From Campylobacter concisus (GTDB lineage: Bacteria; Campylobacterota; Campylobacteria; Campylobacterales; Campylobacteraceae): a stretch of DNA of 64,000 bases. The DNA lies in the NCBI RefSeq assembly GCF_002913715.1, contig NZ_PPCE01000006.1, positions 94,721-158,720 of the forward strand, in the 5' to 3' direction. A program made the position numbers and the translations under genes. The number at the start of each line of letters is the position of its first letter. The first letter of the stretch is position 1. Shown piece by piece: positions 19,289-27,136 of this stretch. The notes under the pieces were generated by a model. The model worked only from the letters and a program-made list of their open reading frames with translations. It made no database searches and had not been told where the DNA came from.

Positions 19289-19636
19289 TTAAAGTCTATC
19301 AAATTTCAAAGTTACATAATCGCATTTAACAGCAGTATCATAATTTGCATCTAATTTTCCAGTAAAATCAGAAAGAAAATTTTGAAACATATAACTTTGT
19401 TTAACGTGTGGAATAGTTACCATAGTAGAAATTCTACCAGTCGCAGTCTTAGCACCAACGATCACATTTTTACGATTAAGTGGATCAGGTGTTGAAGCTA
19501 AAGCAGCGCCACCATCGCCAAAGACTGAATAACTTTCAACTTTGCCAGCTAAAAGCGGAAGTAAAGCATCTTCATCACTACCACTAGAAAAAGTAAGACT
19601 TTTTGCATAAAGTCCGTCTATTGTTTGTCTTAACAT
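19289..19636 (-). CDS. Unrecognised 115-aa element protein, possibly abundant structural protein
   Basis: I do not recognise it. It is 115 residues, Gly/Ala/Ser-rich in the middle and probably beta-structured toward the end (TMVTIPHVKQ, CDYVTLKF). It is the first gene downstream of the hairpin-rich non-coding region and has a strong AAAGGAT ribosome site, so it may be highly expressed. A coat protein or single-strand-DNA-binding protein are both possible; neither is shown by a motif. Confidence 0.6.
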   Translation of the reverse strand: MLRQTIDGLYAKSLTFSSGSDEDALLPLLAGKVESYSVFGDGGAALASTPDPLNRKNVIVGAKTATGRISTMVTIPHVKQSYMFQNFLSDFTGKLDANYDTAVKCDYVTLKFDRL

Positions 19637-19670
19637 TTTTTTATCCTTTCTTTTGTCATTCGACTTTTTT

Positions 19671-19714
19671 AAATTTGCTTGTTTTTGTTAAAACGTTTTA
19701 AACAAAGCAAATTT
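19671..19714. repeat. Long imperfect inverted repeat 1
   Basis: Left arm AAATTTGCTTGTTT (19671-19684) pairs with right arm AAACAAAGCAAATTT (19700-19714) with a one-base bulge. The centre is the palindrome AAAACGTTTT. It lies about 35 bp upstream of the 115-aa gene, so it may be a promoter/operator or origin element. Confidence 0.7.
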
Positions 19715-19862
19715 TAGAAAAAAAAATAAAAAGTTGTTTCATAGCGTTAAAAAATGCTGGAAATACGATATTAAAAAGAGATAAGCGAAACTTATAAAAT
19801 AAAGACAATGAAATAGGACGCTTCAGCAACGCTCAAAAGCTTCGCTTTTTCGTCCGCGTAGT

Positions 19863-19949
19863 GTTTGCGTGGCGATAGCTAGCAAAAAGACACAATTATA
19901 AGTTTTAAGATATTCGAGCAATCGCAGAAACTATCGCCACAACGCAAAC
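19863..19949. repeat. Inverted repeat 2 with 16-bp arms
   Basis: GTTTGCGTGGCGATAG (19863-19878) is complementary to 19931-19949 (CTATCGCC, three extra bases, ACGCAAAC). The 52-base loop is AT-rich. The stem is far more GC-rich than its surroundings. Confidence 0.75.
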
Positions 19950-20030
19950 AAAAAATAACTATAGAAGAAAAAAGATCGAGAAAGAAAATAAGACAATAAG
20001 AAAAGAATAAACTAAAAGGGGAGAAAAGAA

Positions 20031-20068
20031 AACACGGCACACACCGCAGAGCGGTGGGGCGCCGTGTT
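20031..20068 (-). terminator. Nested GC-rich hairpin; terminator or replication/packaging structure
   Basis: Outer arms AACACGGC (20031-20038) and GCCGTGTT (20061-20068) enclose an inner stem CACCGC-AGA-GCGGTG (20042-20056). On the minus strand it is followed by TTTTCTTTTC, which would make a fair terminator for the genes above. On the plus strand a G-run (GGGAGGGGGG) follows. It is the most GC-rich spot in the element. Confidence 0.65.
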
Positions 20069-20112
20069 TGGGAGGGGGGACAATGTCTATCAAGAAGAAC
20101 ACAGAAGAAAAT

Positions 20113-20505
20113 TTAAAATTTTATCAAAGAACAAGGGATACGTGAAACTTTATTATAGCGGATAGTTTTGAGTAAATTTTTATTTGATCCATAAAATTTA
20201 ACCTCTAAAGAGCCTTTAGAGTGTAAAAACGCTTTCAACTCATCATAATTACAAAATTTATAATTTAAAACGTTTTCAGCCTCAGCCAATTTTTTATCAT
20301 CATAAAGAGAATAATCGACATAACAAATAGATCCCTTAAGATAAGAACGACCAGAAGCCATAACAACATAAGGATAGTTTTTACAAATAAATTCAGACGC
20401 TTCAACATCTGACATATTAATAAAAGACTCTTTTAAATTATCAAAATAACTATATCCGAAAGAAATATTAAAAAACAAACAAAAAGCAACAATTTTTCTA
20501 AGCAT
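20113..20505 (-). CDS. Unrecognised secreted 130-aa element protein
   Basis: Not recognised. A clear signal peptide (LRKIVAFCLFFNISFG, about residues 2-17) predicts export to the periplasm. The mature part has four cysteines (including ICKNYP, SICYVDY, KFCNYD), probably paired. I chose ATG at 20505, with AGGAG 6 bp upstream, over the in-frame TTG at 20511. A periplasmic protein in a small phage could act in superinfection exclusion or virion assembly; this is a guess. Confidence 0.65.
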   Translation of the reverse strand: MLRKIVAFCLFFNISFGYSYFDNLKESFINMSDVEASEFICKNYPYVVMASGRSYLKGSICYVDYSLYDDKKLAEAENVLNYKFCNYDELKAFLHSKGSLEVKFYGSNKNLLKTIRYNKVSRIPCSLIKF

Positions 20506-20558
20506 AAGCAACTCCTTTTTATATAAAGAAATAATTATAAAGACAAATTATTAAATTT

Positions 20559-20918
20559 TTACTTATCCATAAAAAGCGAACAAGAAACACCTTTTACAGC
20601 AAGTCCGCCTACTTCTAAATGTGTTTTAATTAAAGCAGATATTTCAGCTTCGTTTTTAGTCTTTTTTACATTATGAATTAAAATTTGCTTGCACATACGA
20701 TTTTTATTAGATACAAAAGCTTTAAATTGCTTATTGTAATTGAAGTCATCAGACGGAAAATTAGTTTTTTGAGTTTCAAACTCGACTTTATAAATATACT
20801 TAATTTCAGCAGTGGAAACAGCATCTAAAAAAGCAATTAGATCAGACACACTTTTAGCTTCAAGTGTTGAAGTGATAACCCTATTGCCTTGCTGTTGTGT
20901 AATTTTGTAGATAGGCAT
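20559..20918 (-). CDS. Unrecognised 119-aa element protein
   Basis: Not recognised. It is a soluble, mixed alpha/beta protein with an N-terminal segment YKITQQQGNRVI and no membrane helix. AAAAAAGGAG lies right before the ATG. The start overlaps the previous gene's end by 38 bp, the longest overlap in the element. Small basic (KK-rich) proteins of this size in such phages can be DNA-binding, but I see no specific motif. Confidence 0.6.
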   Translation of the reverse strand: MPIYKITQQQGNRVITSTLEAKSVSDLIAFLDAVSTAEIKYIYKVEFETQKTNFPSDDFNYNKQFKAFVSNKNRMCKQILIHNVKKTKNEAEISALIKTHLEVGGLAVKGVSCSLFMDK

Positions 20919-21690
20919 AATACTCCTTTTTTGAAAATCGATAAACTGATAAATAGCGATGTTGTAAATTAAAGTTAGTTACATCGCTATAAAATTGAGA
21001 ATAAAAAGAAGAGAGAGAATTTTCAAATACATTAATAAAATCAGAAAATTCATAAACAAAAGATTTATTAACAAAACTAGAAAAAATAGAAAAAAGATTA
21101 AAAGCTTCAGTATGAATACCAGTATAGTCACAATCCAAAAGACCAAGACGAAGATCACTTCTAAAAAAGGGGCTAGAAGATGAATAACAAGAAAAATCAG
21201 AAAAGGAGAGACGGCTGGTATATTTTACATAATTAAAAGATGCAGGAATACAAAAATAAAAGTAATCAGATCGATCACTAAAAGAAAAGAATAAATTACT
21301 ATCAAAATAAGAAGAAATTTCGGAAGAGCTGGGCAAATCCGTAATATTAATCTTACCAGATGGAGTTAAAAAATCAGTGCCTACCCTATATTCATAATCG
21401 TCAGCATCATCGCTATTATAATGCATATGTAAAGGGGCATTAGCCTTTTTAATGCTAGAATTAGTATAAGCAGAAAAATAAAAGCCAAGACCAAAAAGAG
21501 AAGAAATACGCTTATCACGAATACAACTATTACCAGAAAAACCGCAATCAAAAAGCGCATCTTTCTTATCATATTTTTCATCAATACTAGCATTTAAATT
21601 TTCAGTATTAGAACGAAAAAATAATACTCTCTCAATATAAAAAGTAAAATCTTTTTTCTTATTACAGCAACCACACAGCAAAGAAACCAT
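20881..21690 (-). CDS. Unrecognised Ser/Phe/Tyr-rich 269-aa element protein
   Basis: Not recognised. 269 residues with striking composition: very rich in Ser, Phe, Tyr and Asp, with runs such as CYSSSSPFF and SFSDRSDYFYF, and an N-terminal CGCCNKKK cluster. No convincing signal peptide or long membrane helix. The composition suggests a surface or receptor-contact protein, or a virion shell protein, but nothing proves it. The start touches the 65-aa gene's stop by one base. Confidence 0.6.
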   Translation of the reverse strand: MVSLLCGCCNKKKDFTFYIERVLFFRSNTENLNASIDEKYDKKDALFDCGFSGNSCIRDKRISSLFGLGFYFSAYTNSSIKKANAPLHMHYNSDDADDYEYRVGTDFLTPSGKINITDLPSSSEISSYFDSNLFFSFSDRSDYFYFCIPASFNYVKYTSRLSFSDFSCYSSSSPFFRSDLRLGLLDCDYTGIHTEAFNLFSIFSSFVNKSFVYEFSDFINVFENSLSSFYSQFYSDVTNFNLQHRYLSVYRFSKKEYYAYLQNYTTARQ

Positions 21691-21887
21691 TATTCTTTAC
21701 CTACAAGATCACGGCAAAGAATTTTTAAAAGACGATTTGTTTCATCCAAAGATGCCAAACCGCTTTTATCATCTTTTTTATCTTTTAAATTGTCAGTTAA
21801 TATTTTTTCAATACGAGCAAGACAAGCACCAATACTATCAAATTTCTTCATTTCTTCTTCAAAAGCCTTTTCACAATCAAGAGCCAT
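21690..21887 (-). CDS. Small unrecognised helical protein (65 aa)
   Basis: Charged, probably coiled-coil protein starting MALDCEKAFEEEMKKFDSIG. I prefer ATG at 21887 because AAAGGAT lies about 9 bp before it; the earlier ATG at 21905 lacks a ribosome site. It overlaps the previous gene by 11 bp. A scaffold or chaperone role is conceivable but unsupported. Confidence 0.55.
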   Translation of the reverse strand: MALDCEKAFEEEMKKFDSIGACLARIEKILTDNLKDKKDDKSGLASLDETNRLLKILCRDLVGKE

Positions 21888-22641
21888 GCTTTTTATCCTT
21901 TCCATTAAAATAGCCTAGTCCATTCATCATAGTAATAAACATCTCACTAAGACCCAAAACATTACCAGCATCATCAGTAACAAACATAAAATCAGCAACG
22001 TGATTTAAAGCGTCAATATCAATCTTATCACTTCCAGTTATACGTCTAAGAATTTCTTTATCTTGCGGAGTAAAGCGAGAGCTAAAAAGCTTAAAAAGTA
22101 GTGTTTGATTTATATTATCAACCTTTGCTTTTGCATAGTTAAATTCTTGATTTTTAGTTTCTAAAATATGCTGGCGTTGATTAATAACGGTATTGACATT
22201 TTGGAGTGCTGAACTATTAGAATTATTAGTATTTATAATTTGATTACCACACTCCACAAAAACTTTGGCAACACCAATACGATCAGAAAAATTGCCAGTT
22301 AAAAAACCAAGCATTCTATTAAGTTTAACGCCTTTTATATTACTAAGCTTATTTTTGGCATATCTACCTAAAGGGGATAGTAAAGCTACAACACCAGCAT
22401 AAACAATACTCATAATTTTATTTACAACACTTTCTTGAAGTTGAATATACTTTACTAAAGCCGCGCTAAACATAATAGTGACACCACTATTTATTGCATC
22501 TTTTAAAATGCCGTCATCCATACCACTATTTTTTAATTTAGATAAAACTTGATCATAAGCAACGCTATAGGTTAAGTCTTCAAACATTTCATCAATGCCA
22601 AGCTTTAAAATTCTTCCAGCTTCAGAACGTTTATCAGCCAT
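21877..22641 (-). CDS. Unrecognised 254-aa element protein with central hydrophobic segment
   Basis: Not recognised. Residues about 45-92 hold amphipathic and hydrophobic helices (GVTIMFSAALVKY; IVYAGVVALLSPLG), followed by an Asn-rich stretch near 135-150 and a helical C-terminal half. It overlaps the 398-aa gene by one base. The pairing with the next gene suggests two cooperating virion or membrane-penetration proteins. Confidence 0.6.
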   Translation of the reverse strand: MADKRSEAGRILKLGIDEMFEDLTYSVAYDQVLSKLKNSGMDDGILKDAINSGVTIMFSAALVKYIQLQESVVNKIMSIVYAGVVALLSPLGRYAKNKLSNIKGVKLNRMLGFLTGNFSDRIGVAKVFVECGNQIINTNNSNSSALQNVNTVINQRQHILETKNQEFNYAKAKVDNINQTLLFKLFSSRFTPQDKEILRRITGSDKIDIDALNHVADFMFVTDDAGNVLGLSEMFITMMNGLGYFNGKDKKHGS

Positions 22642-23837
22642 TATTTTAAATCCTTAAGTAAAGTTTTACTAGGTAATTCAGTATCAAATAAATCTTTAAA
22701 ATTTGGGATAGGAATATCAAATAAATTTAAAGCATCACTATCTAATTCAAAATTATTTTCATCAGTTAAAACACGAGTTTGAACAGCTTGACGAGATAAA
22801 GCAATAGCGCGTGGCGAAGTAGTTGCAACAATATTACCATCAAGGTCTTTAATCGCAACATCAGTTTTATCAAAATCAGCTTTTTCTTTATAAATTTCAA
22901 GTGTTTTAGTTGAATTATCGCTAAGTATTTTTTGATTATCGACATAAGAACTAGGCAAAGTAATTTCAACTGGCTTATTAATAGCCAAAGAAGCGTTTAA
23001 ATTATTGTCGACAGTAACACTGGCTTTGAGTTTAACACCAGCCAAGCCATCTTTCATAGCTTGCGAATACTCTTTTGAATTAACAACAAGCTTTTCTAAA
23101 TTTTGATTATATACTTTTTGATTTTCGCCAATAGTTGAGATATATTTAGAAATTTCACTATTAATTTTTTCTTGAGATTTTAACACTTCTTTAAAATCTA
23201 CACCAGTAGAAACAGCGGAATTAGTGCCAGTATTTGACGAAGCATTATCGTATATACGATCGCCAGTATAAGGATTATAAAGAGTTTTAGTAGTAGGATC
23301 AACCCAATATCCAGTTTTTCTATCAAATGTAACACGCCCTTGAATTTCTGGAGATTGATTATATAAATTATCTTTTTTAGCGCTAGCTTGTTTATCAAAA
23401 GCATTATTTTTCACAGCTCCTAAAACAGCTAAATTTAAAGACATAAGCTTTAATATATGATTTTGCTGATCCAAAACACCAAGTAAAGTTAGTGGGACAC
23501 TGCTAGGCTTATCGTTATCAGATGGCTTAGGTAAATTATCTTCTTTAGGTTTTTCTTTTTCTTTTTGTGCGTCTATTGCTTTAGCTTCACGTTGTTTAGC
23601 ATAATATTCACTAAGCTCTTTTATATTTTTATCAACATCTACACTTTCTTTTTTATCAAAAAAACTATTATAAACATTTTTTAATCCCCAAATACCAAGA
23701 GCAGTTATATCAGTAACAGGGTTATCTTTTAAATCAAAATTAGCACCAGCACCAATAGCACCAGCAACCCCACCAGCTTTTAAAGCACTATTAACTTGAC
23801 TAACTTTACTAATAGCTTGAGTAATACCAGAATACAT
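22641..23837 (-). CDS. Unrecognised 398-aa element protein with Gly/Ala N-terminus and coiled coil
   Basis: Not recognised by homology. The N-terminus has a GVAGAIGAGANF segment (about 23-34), then a Lys/Glu-rich helical stretch (about 63-100), a short non-polar part near 112-140 (VLDQQNHILKLMSLNLAVLG), and a long Asn/Ser-rich region. A glycine-rich N-terminus plus coiled coil recalls DNA-pilot proteins of microviruses, but length and the rest do not match, so I leave function open. Confidence 0.6.
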   Translation of the reverse strand: MYSGITQAISKVSQVNSALKAGGVAGAIGAGANFDLKDNPVTDITALGIWGLKNVYNSFFDKKESVDVDKNIKELSEYYAKQREAKAIDAQKEKEKPKEDNLPKPSDNDKPSSVPLTLLGVLDQQNHILKLMSLNLAVLGAVKNNAFDKQASAKKDNLYNQSPEIQGRVTFDRKTGYWVDPTTKTLYNPYTGDRIYDNASSNTGTNSAVSTGVDFKEVLKSQEKINSEISKYISTIGENQKVYNQNLEKLVVNSKEYSQAMKDGLAGVKLKASVTVDNNLNASLAINKPVEITLPSSYVDNQKILSDNSTKTLEIYKEKADFDKTDVAIKDLDGNIVATTSPRAIALSRQAVQTRVLTDENNFELDSDALNLFDIPIPNFKDLFDTELPSKTLLKDLK

Positions 23838-23855
23838 TATTTAAAATACCTTTCT

Positions 23856-24692
23856 TTATAAATAAATAGGTGGCTCGTTACTTTCGGATTTAGCTTGCTT
23901 TTCAACAGCTTCATTACGTAATCTTAAAAATAAACTAAATAAATCTTCTTCGCCAGAATATTCAAAAATTTGTTTAACAACATCAGATAAATCAAGAGAA
24001 TTAACAGCAGAACTCTTAAAAATATAAGCATATAAAGCAATCACATATTTATAAAATGTTTTATCAAACTTAAATGGTCTAACTAATCCAGCTGGAACAA
24101 AAATTCGGCGAACACTAAAAACACCAAGTTTTACTAATTCATAATCAAGACAAAAAACATCATAAAAAAGAATAAATTTATTAAGACCAAGTTGTAATAA
24201 AGAGCAACCTAAAACATAAAAAGGCAAGCTAAAATCTTTAATTTGAACGATTTGACCTTTAGAAAAAGCTCCTAAAGTAATATCACTTTGTATAGTTGAA
24301 AATGGCAAATCAAGAAGAGCAGAAGAAAAAATATTAGCTAGATTAAAATCAGAAGAGAGAAGTTTATGCCCCTTTGGTATATCTTTCTTTTCAATTTCAA
24401 CGTAAAGACCAGAAATAGCAAAACGTATATCAGAAACATCTAAAGGATTTAAAATACAATCACAAATAAAAAATTCATCATCGCCACCATAAACCAAAAA
24501 ATCAAACAATTTAACGAAAATTTGATTAGAATAAATGTCTTTAAGATATATCGGATCACTAGCATTACAACGATGAATAGTTTTAATATCATCTAAAGAA
24601 TAATTACAAGGCTGATACTGACTAAGACTATTTATTAAAGAACCACTATCACTTAAAGAGAAAGCACCTAAATTTTTAATAATATTTAACAT
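23856..24692 (-). CDS. Unrecognised 278-aa element protein
   Basis: Not recognised. 278 residues, soluble-looking, rich in Phe/Leu/Ile/Asp, with four cysteines in the first 85 residues (PCNY, RCNA, FICDCIL). Predicted beta-rich in the middle and helical toward the C-terminus. Ribosome site AAAAAAGGG precedes the ATG. By size it is one of three candidates for a capsid protein, with the 269-aa and 398-aa proteins. Confidence 0.6.
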   Translation of the reverse strand: MLNIIKNLGAFSLSDSGSLINSLSQYQPCNYSLDDIKTIHRCNASDPIYLKDIYSNQIFVKLFDFLVYGGDDEFFICDCILNPLDVSDIRFAISGLYVEIEKKDIPKGHKLLSSDFNLANIFSSALLDLPFSTIQSDITLGAFSKGQIVQIKDFSLPFYVLGCSLLQLGLNKFILFYDVFCLDYELVKLGVFSVRRIFVPAGLVRPFKFDKTFYKYVIALYAYIFKSSAVNSLDLSDVVKQIFEYSGEEDLFSLFLRLRNEAVEKQAKSESNEPPIYL

Positions 24693-24708
24693 TTTATAAC
24701 CCTTTTTT

Positions 24709-25008
24709 TTAAAATAAATCTAATCTAGGCTGTTTAACAGCAAAAATATATTTACGACCATTTCGCAAAGAATAACCTTTGCTATCTAATAGCTTTTTCA
24801 AATTTGTTTGAATAAAAAGAATATTTAATTCATCAAGAGCCGAGTAAAAAGCCTTTCTACTACCAATAACAATATCAGCCCAAATAAAACCAAGTTTTTT
24901 GGCGTAAAGCCTTTTAACGATAGGACATTTAATATCAATACAAATAACATCCTTGCCACTATCTAATAATTCACACACCAAAAGACCATAAGCATTTAAT
25001 TTTTGCAT
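24709..25008 (-). CDS. Unrecognised 99-aa protein coupled to rep
   Basis: Not recognised. 99 residues, mixed alpha/beta, basic, ending in VKQPRLDLF. The ATG lies inside the rep end (13-bp overlap) with AAAGGGG upstream, so it is translated together with Rep. An accessory replication or ssDNA-binding role is plausible from position alone. Confidence 0.6.
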   Translation of the reverse strand: MQKLNAYGLLVCELLDSGKDVICIDIKCPIVKRLYAKKLGFIWADIVIGSRKAFYSALDELNILFIQTNLKKLLDSKGYSLRNGRKYIFAVKQPRLDLF

Positions 25009-26426
25009 TGAAACCCCTTTAAAGCATTCGTTATAGGATGAATATAATCATCATTTCTTATTTTGCTAATGGCAACAAAAAAATCATTTAAAGAAGCGTT
25101 AAAAACATCAAAAAGGGGATTATCTATATCTAAATTCTGACTTTTTATAGTTTTTTCATTTTTCAAAAAATTGCCGGCAAGCTTTGATAAACCGTATTCG
25201 TGAAGAGTTAAACCATCATTTTCAAGATCTTTAAGTGTTTCAGTAAAAACATATAAAAAATTTTCACCACTAACACCCAAATTAGTATAAACAGCACTTA
25301 CAAAGGCTTTTAAAGCCATTTTTGCTTTTTTAATATCCTTTGACTGAATAAGATCGTGCATAGTAAGAGCTTTAAATTTATCATCGCCCCAAGGCAAGAG
25401 CATATCCCAAAATTTAAGCCTATTATCATCAAAATCGCATCTTTGATAAATTTTTCTTGCACTATCACTTTGAATAGTGCCAGCAGTTAAACGATTAATT
25501 TCAGCATCAGTTAGATCATACCATTTACAAATACTAAGTCCTTGCGACCAAAAAGCCCCCAAATGATTAAAAATATAAGCAATTTCATCACTTTCATTAA
25601 TAGGGATTAATCTTTTTATTGCAGATCGCCCAAACTCCGCTTCATGTCTAAATACAAACATATCAACAGCGGGGTTAAAGCCGTTTATTTCCCATTTTGT
25701 AAAAATTAGAGTTGAAATATTTTTGCTTTGAACTTGTTTTATTTTGTCATAAACCCTAAACATATGCGGATTTTTTCCGAAGCTTACACCTTCGAAGCGA
25801 GTAAAACGCATAAAATTATTAACATTAATTTCAGTTATATCATTAAAAACTGGTGAATTTTCATCAATTATTAAATCATCGTCATCTTTTTTATATTGAT
25901 CTGAATAGTTAGAAACCCTTTTTAAACTTCTAAATTGTAAAAAATCTTGTGGAGTATATTTTATGCCAGTTACATCAGTTGCAAGGTCGAGCCTTAAAAC
26001 ACTTACTTTAAAATGCTCTTTAAATATATCACTTAAAAATTTTTTTACAAGCTCATAGGCTCTAACGTGTCCATATTTAAGTAAAAATATGCTTCTAAAT
26101 TGAATTTTTAAATGATATAGCCCTTTTGGCTTAAATTTAGTATCTGAAATGGTGCAAAATATATCATCGTTTGAAAAATATCCAAAATATTGACCTAAGC
26201 CTTTACTTGATACTTTAAAATTTCCATAATCAAAGCCCAAATCATCCAAAATATACTTTTCGCCAAATGTGCGTAAATTTTGTGCTTGTTGTTTTAGTGT
26301 AGCTATCTTGCGAATAAAGCTTGAAAAAGTTGTATTAAAAAATTTTTCATCAATACAATTTACGCCGATAACTAAAGTATCGATACCTTGATGAAGTATT
26401 TTAAATCTATCGTCTTTATATATCAT
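24996..26426 (-). CDS. Rolling-circle-type replication initiator (Rep_trans/RstA-like)
   Basis: 476 residues. Family-like motifs in order: LRLDLATDVTG (144-154), MFRVYDKIKQ with Y226 as candidate nicking tyrosine (222-231), and FRHEAEF (259-265), a pattern shared with replication initiation factors of filamentous phages and Tn916-type elements. Such proteins nick one strand and start rolling-circle replication. It is larger than RstA (about 360). No P-loop or helicase motif is visible. The ribosome site is TTAAAGG. A hairpin at 26486-26504 lies just upstream. Confidence 0.75.
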   Translation of the reverse strand: MIYKDDRFKILHQGIDTLVIGVNCIDEKFFNTTFSSFIRKIATLKQQAQNLRTFGEKYILDDLGFDYGNFKVSSKGLGQYFGYFSNDDIFCTISDTKFKPKGLYHLKIQFRSIFLLKYGHVRAYELVKKFLSDIFKEHFKVSVLRLDLATDVTGIKYTPQDFLQFRSLKRVSNYSDQYKKDDDDLIIDENSPVFNDITEINVNNFMRFTRFEGVSFGKNPHMFRVYDKIKQVQSKNISTLIFTKWEINGFNPAVDMFVFRHEAEFGRSAIKRLIPINESDEIAYIFNHLGAFWSQGLSICKWYDLTDAEINRLTAGTIQSDSARKIYQRCDFDDNRLKFWDMLLPWGDDKFKALTMHDLIQSKDIKKAKMALKAFVSAVYTNLGVSGENFLYVFTETLKDLENDGLTLHEYGLSKLAGNFLKNEKTIKSQNLDIDNPLFDVFNASLNDFFVAISKIRNDDYIHPITNALKGFQCKN

Positions 26427-26485
26427 TTTTAAACCTTTAACAAAACCCAGCTTGTCCCGCCTAACCTTGCTGATAGTCTAGGCAC

Positions 26486-26504
26486 GGGGCTAAGCTTTAG
26501 CCCC
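26486..26504. repeat. GGGGCTAA/TTAGCCCC hairpin upstream of rep
   Basis: A perfect 8-bp stem with a GCT loop, about 60 bp before the rep ATG and a few bases after the 80-aa gene. On the plus strand it is followed by TATTTTTC, as in a terminator; on the minus strand no T-run follows, so a role as nick-site structure or translational control of rep is possible. Confidence 0.6.
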
Positions 26505-26510
26505 TATTTT

Positions 26511-26753
26511 TCAAGCATTCGAGCCATTTTTAAGTGCTTCCATTTTTAGCATTGCCGTGACAAAACTATCAATCGCAGGCACAAATTTATTAAAGACAAT
26601 AACTGGGGTCGAGTTATAAGCATCCTTATAAAGCCTATATTCGATCTTACCGCTGGCAATATATACTTCATCTTCTTTTAAATCGAGATATTGCTCTTGT
26701 GTTATTCTCGTAGAATGTTCTCCACCACTATTAAGAGCGACAAAAGTTATCAT
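26511..26753 (-). CDS. Small unrecognised protein (80 aa)
   Basis: Not recognised. 80 residues beginning MITFVALNSGGEH, predicted beta-strands then a C-terminal helix (VTAMLKMEALKNGS). Position between the regulator and rep, and size, would fit an ssDNA-binding protein (pV-like), but no signature supports this. Confidence 0.55.
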   Translation of the reverse strand: MITFVALNSGGEHSTRITQEQYLDLKEDEVYIASGKIEYRLYKDAYNSTPVIVFNKFVPAIDSFVTAMLKMEALKNGSNA

Positions 26754-26777
26754 ATAACTATCATCCCACTTTTCAAA

Positions 26778-26966
26778 CTATCCAAACTCGTTTATAATGG
26801 GATTGTTATCTTTATCTAGCTTTTGCTTACCATCGATCTTTTTAGTCTTTAAAACTTTAATCTTTTGCTCGAAATAATCTAAATTTTGATTTAGAGATTG
26901 ATAAATTTCTCTATAAAGATTTTCGCTTGTGCTATCCATTAATGGAGCTGTTGCATTTTTTGCCAT
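26778..26966 (-). CDS. Small unrecognised protein (62 aa)
   Basis: Not recognised. 62 residues, helical and charged, ending with KDNNPIINEFG. AAAGGAT precedes the ATG, and it begins 2 bp after the HTH gene's stop, so it belongs to the same early transcript. Confidence 0.55.
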   Translation of the reverse strand: MAKNATAPLMDSTSENLYREIYQSLNQNLDYFEQKIKVLKTKKIDGKQKLDKDNNPIINEFG

Positions 26967-26968
26967 TT

Positions 26969-27136
26969 TTAATCCTTTGTAGTAATGTTTTCAATTTTGA
27001 ATATATTGTTGATCGCACGAGATAGCGACGACTTAGAAACCTTAGAATTATTAATAATGTCCTTTCTTGTTAATGTTTTTTGTTTTTGTAAAACTTTGCA
27101 AACAGCTTTTAAAATTTCGATATAAGCTGGACGCAT
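26969..27136 (-). CDS. Small helix-turn-helix protein (55 aa), probable regulator
   Basis: 55 residues starting MRPAYIEILKAVCKVLQKQ, then TRKDIINNSKVSKSSLSRAI, which reads as a helix-turn-helix of winged-helix/MarR-like type. The ATG shares a base with the recombinase stop (TAATG), so it is made with the recombinase. Position at the head of the element suggests control of replication or lysogeny. Too short for usual gene-calling cut-offs. Confidence 0.65.
   Translation of the reverse strand: MRPAYIEILKAVCKVLQKQKTLTRKDIINNSKVSKSSLSRAINNIFKIENITTKD

Larger units (their letters stand above)
19637..20112. other. Hairpin-rich non-coding region of the element (possible origin / packaging signal)
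   Basis: 476 bp without a credible gene on either strand. It holds three separate inverted repeats (19671-19714, 19863-19949, 20031-20068) plus a small AAAAGC/GCTTTT hairpin near 19836-19850. In small ssDNA phages such a region carries the replication origin, packaging signal and main terminator/promoter. That assignment is inference from layout. Confidence 0.6.

Noticed and set aside
20995..21183. Plus-strand 62-codon frame opposite the 269-aa gene
   Set aside because: Lys/Arg/Ile-rich antisense shadow of the Ser/Phe-rich gene, without ribosome site.
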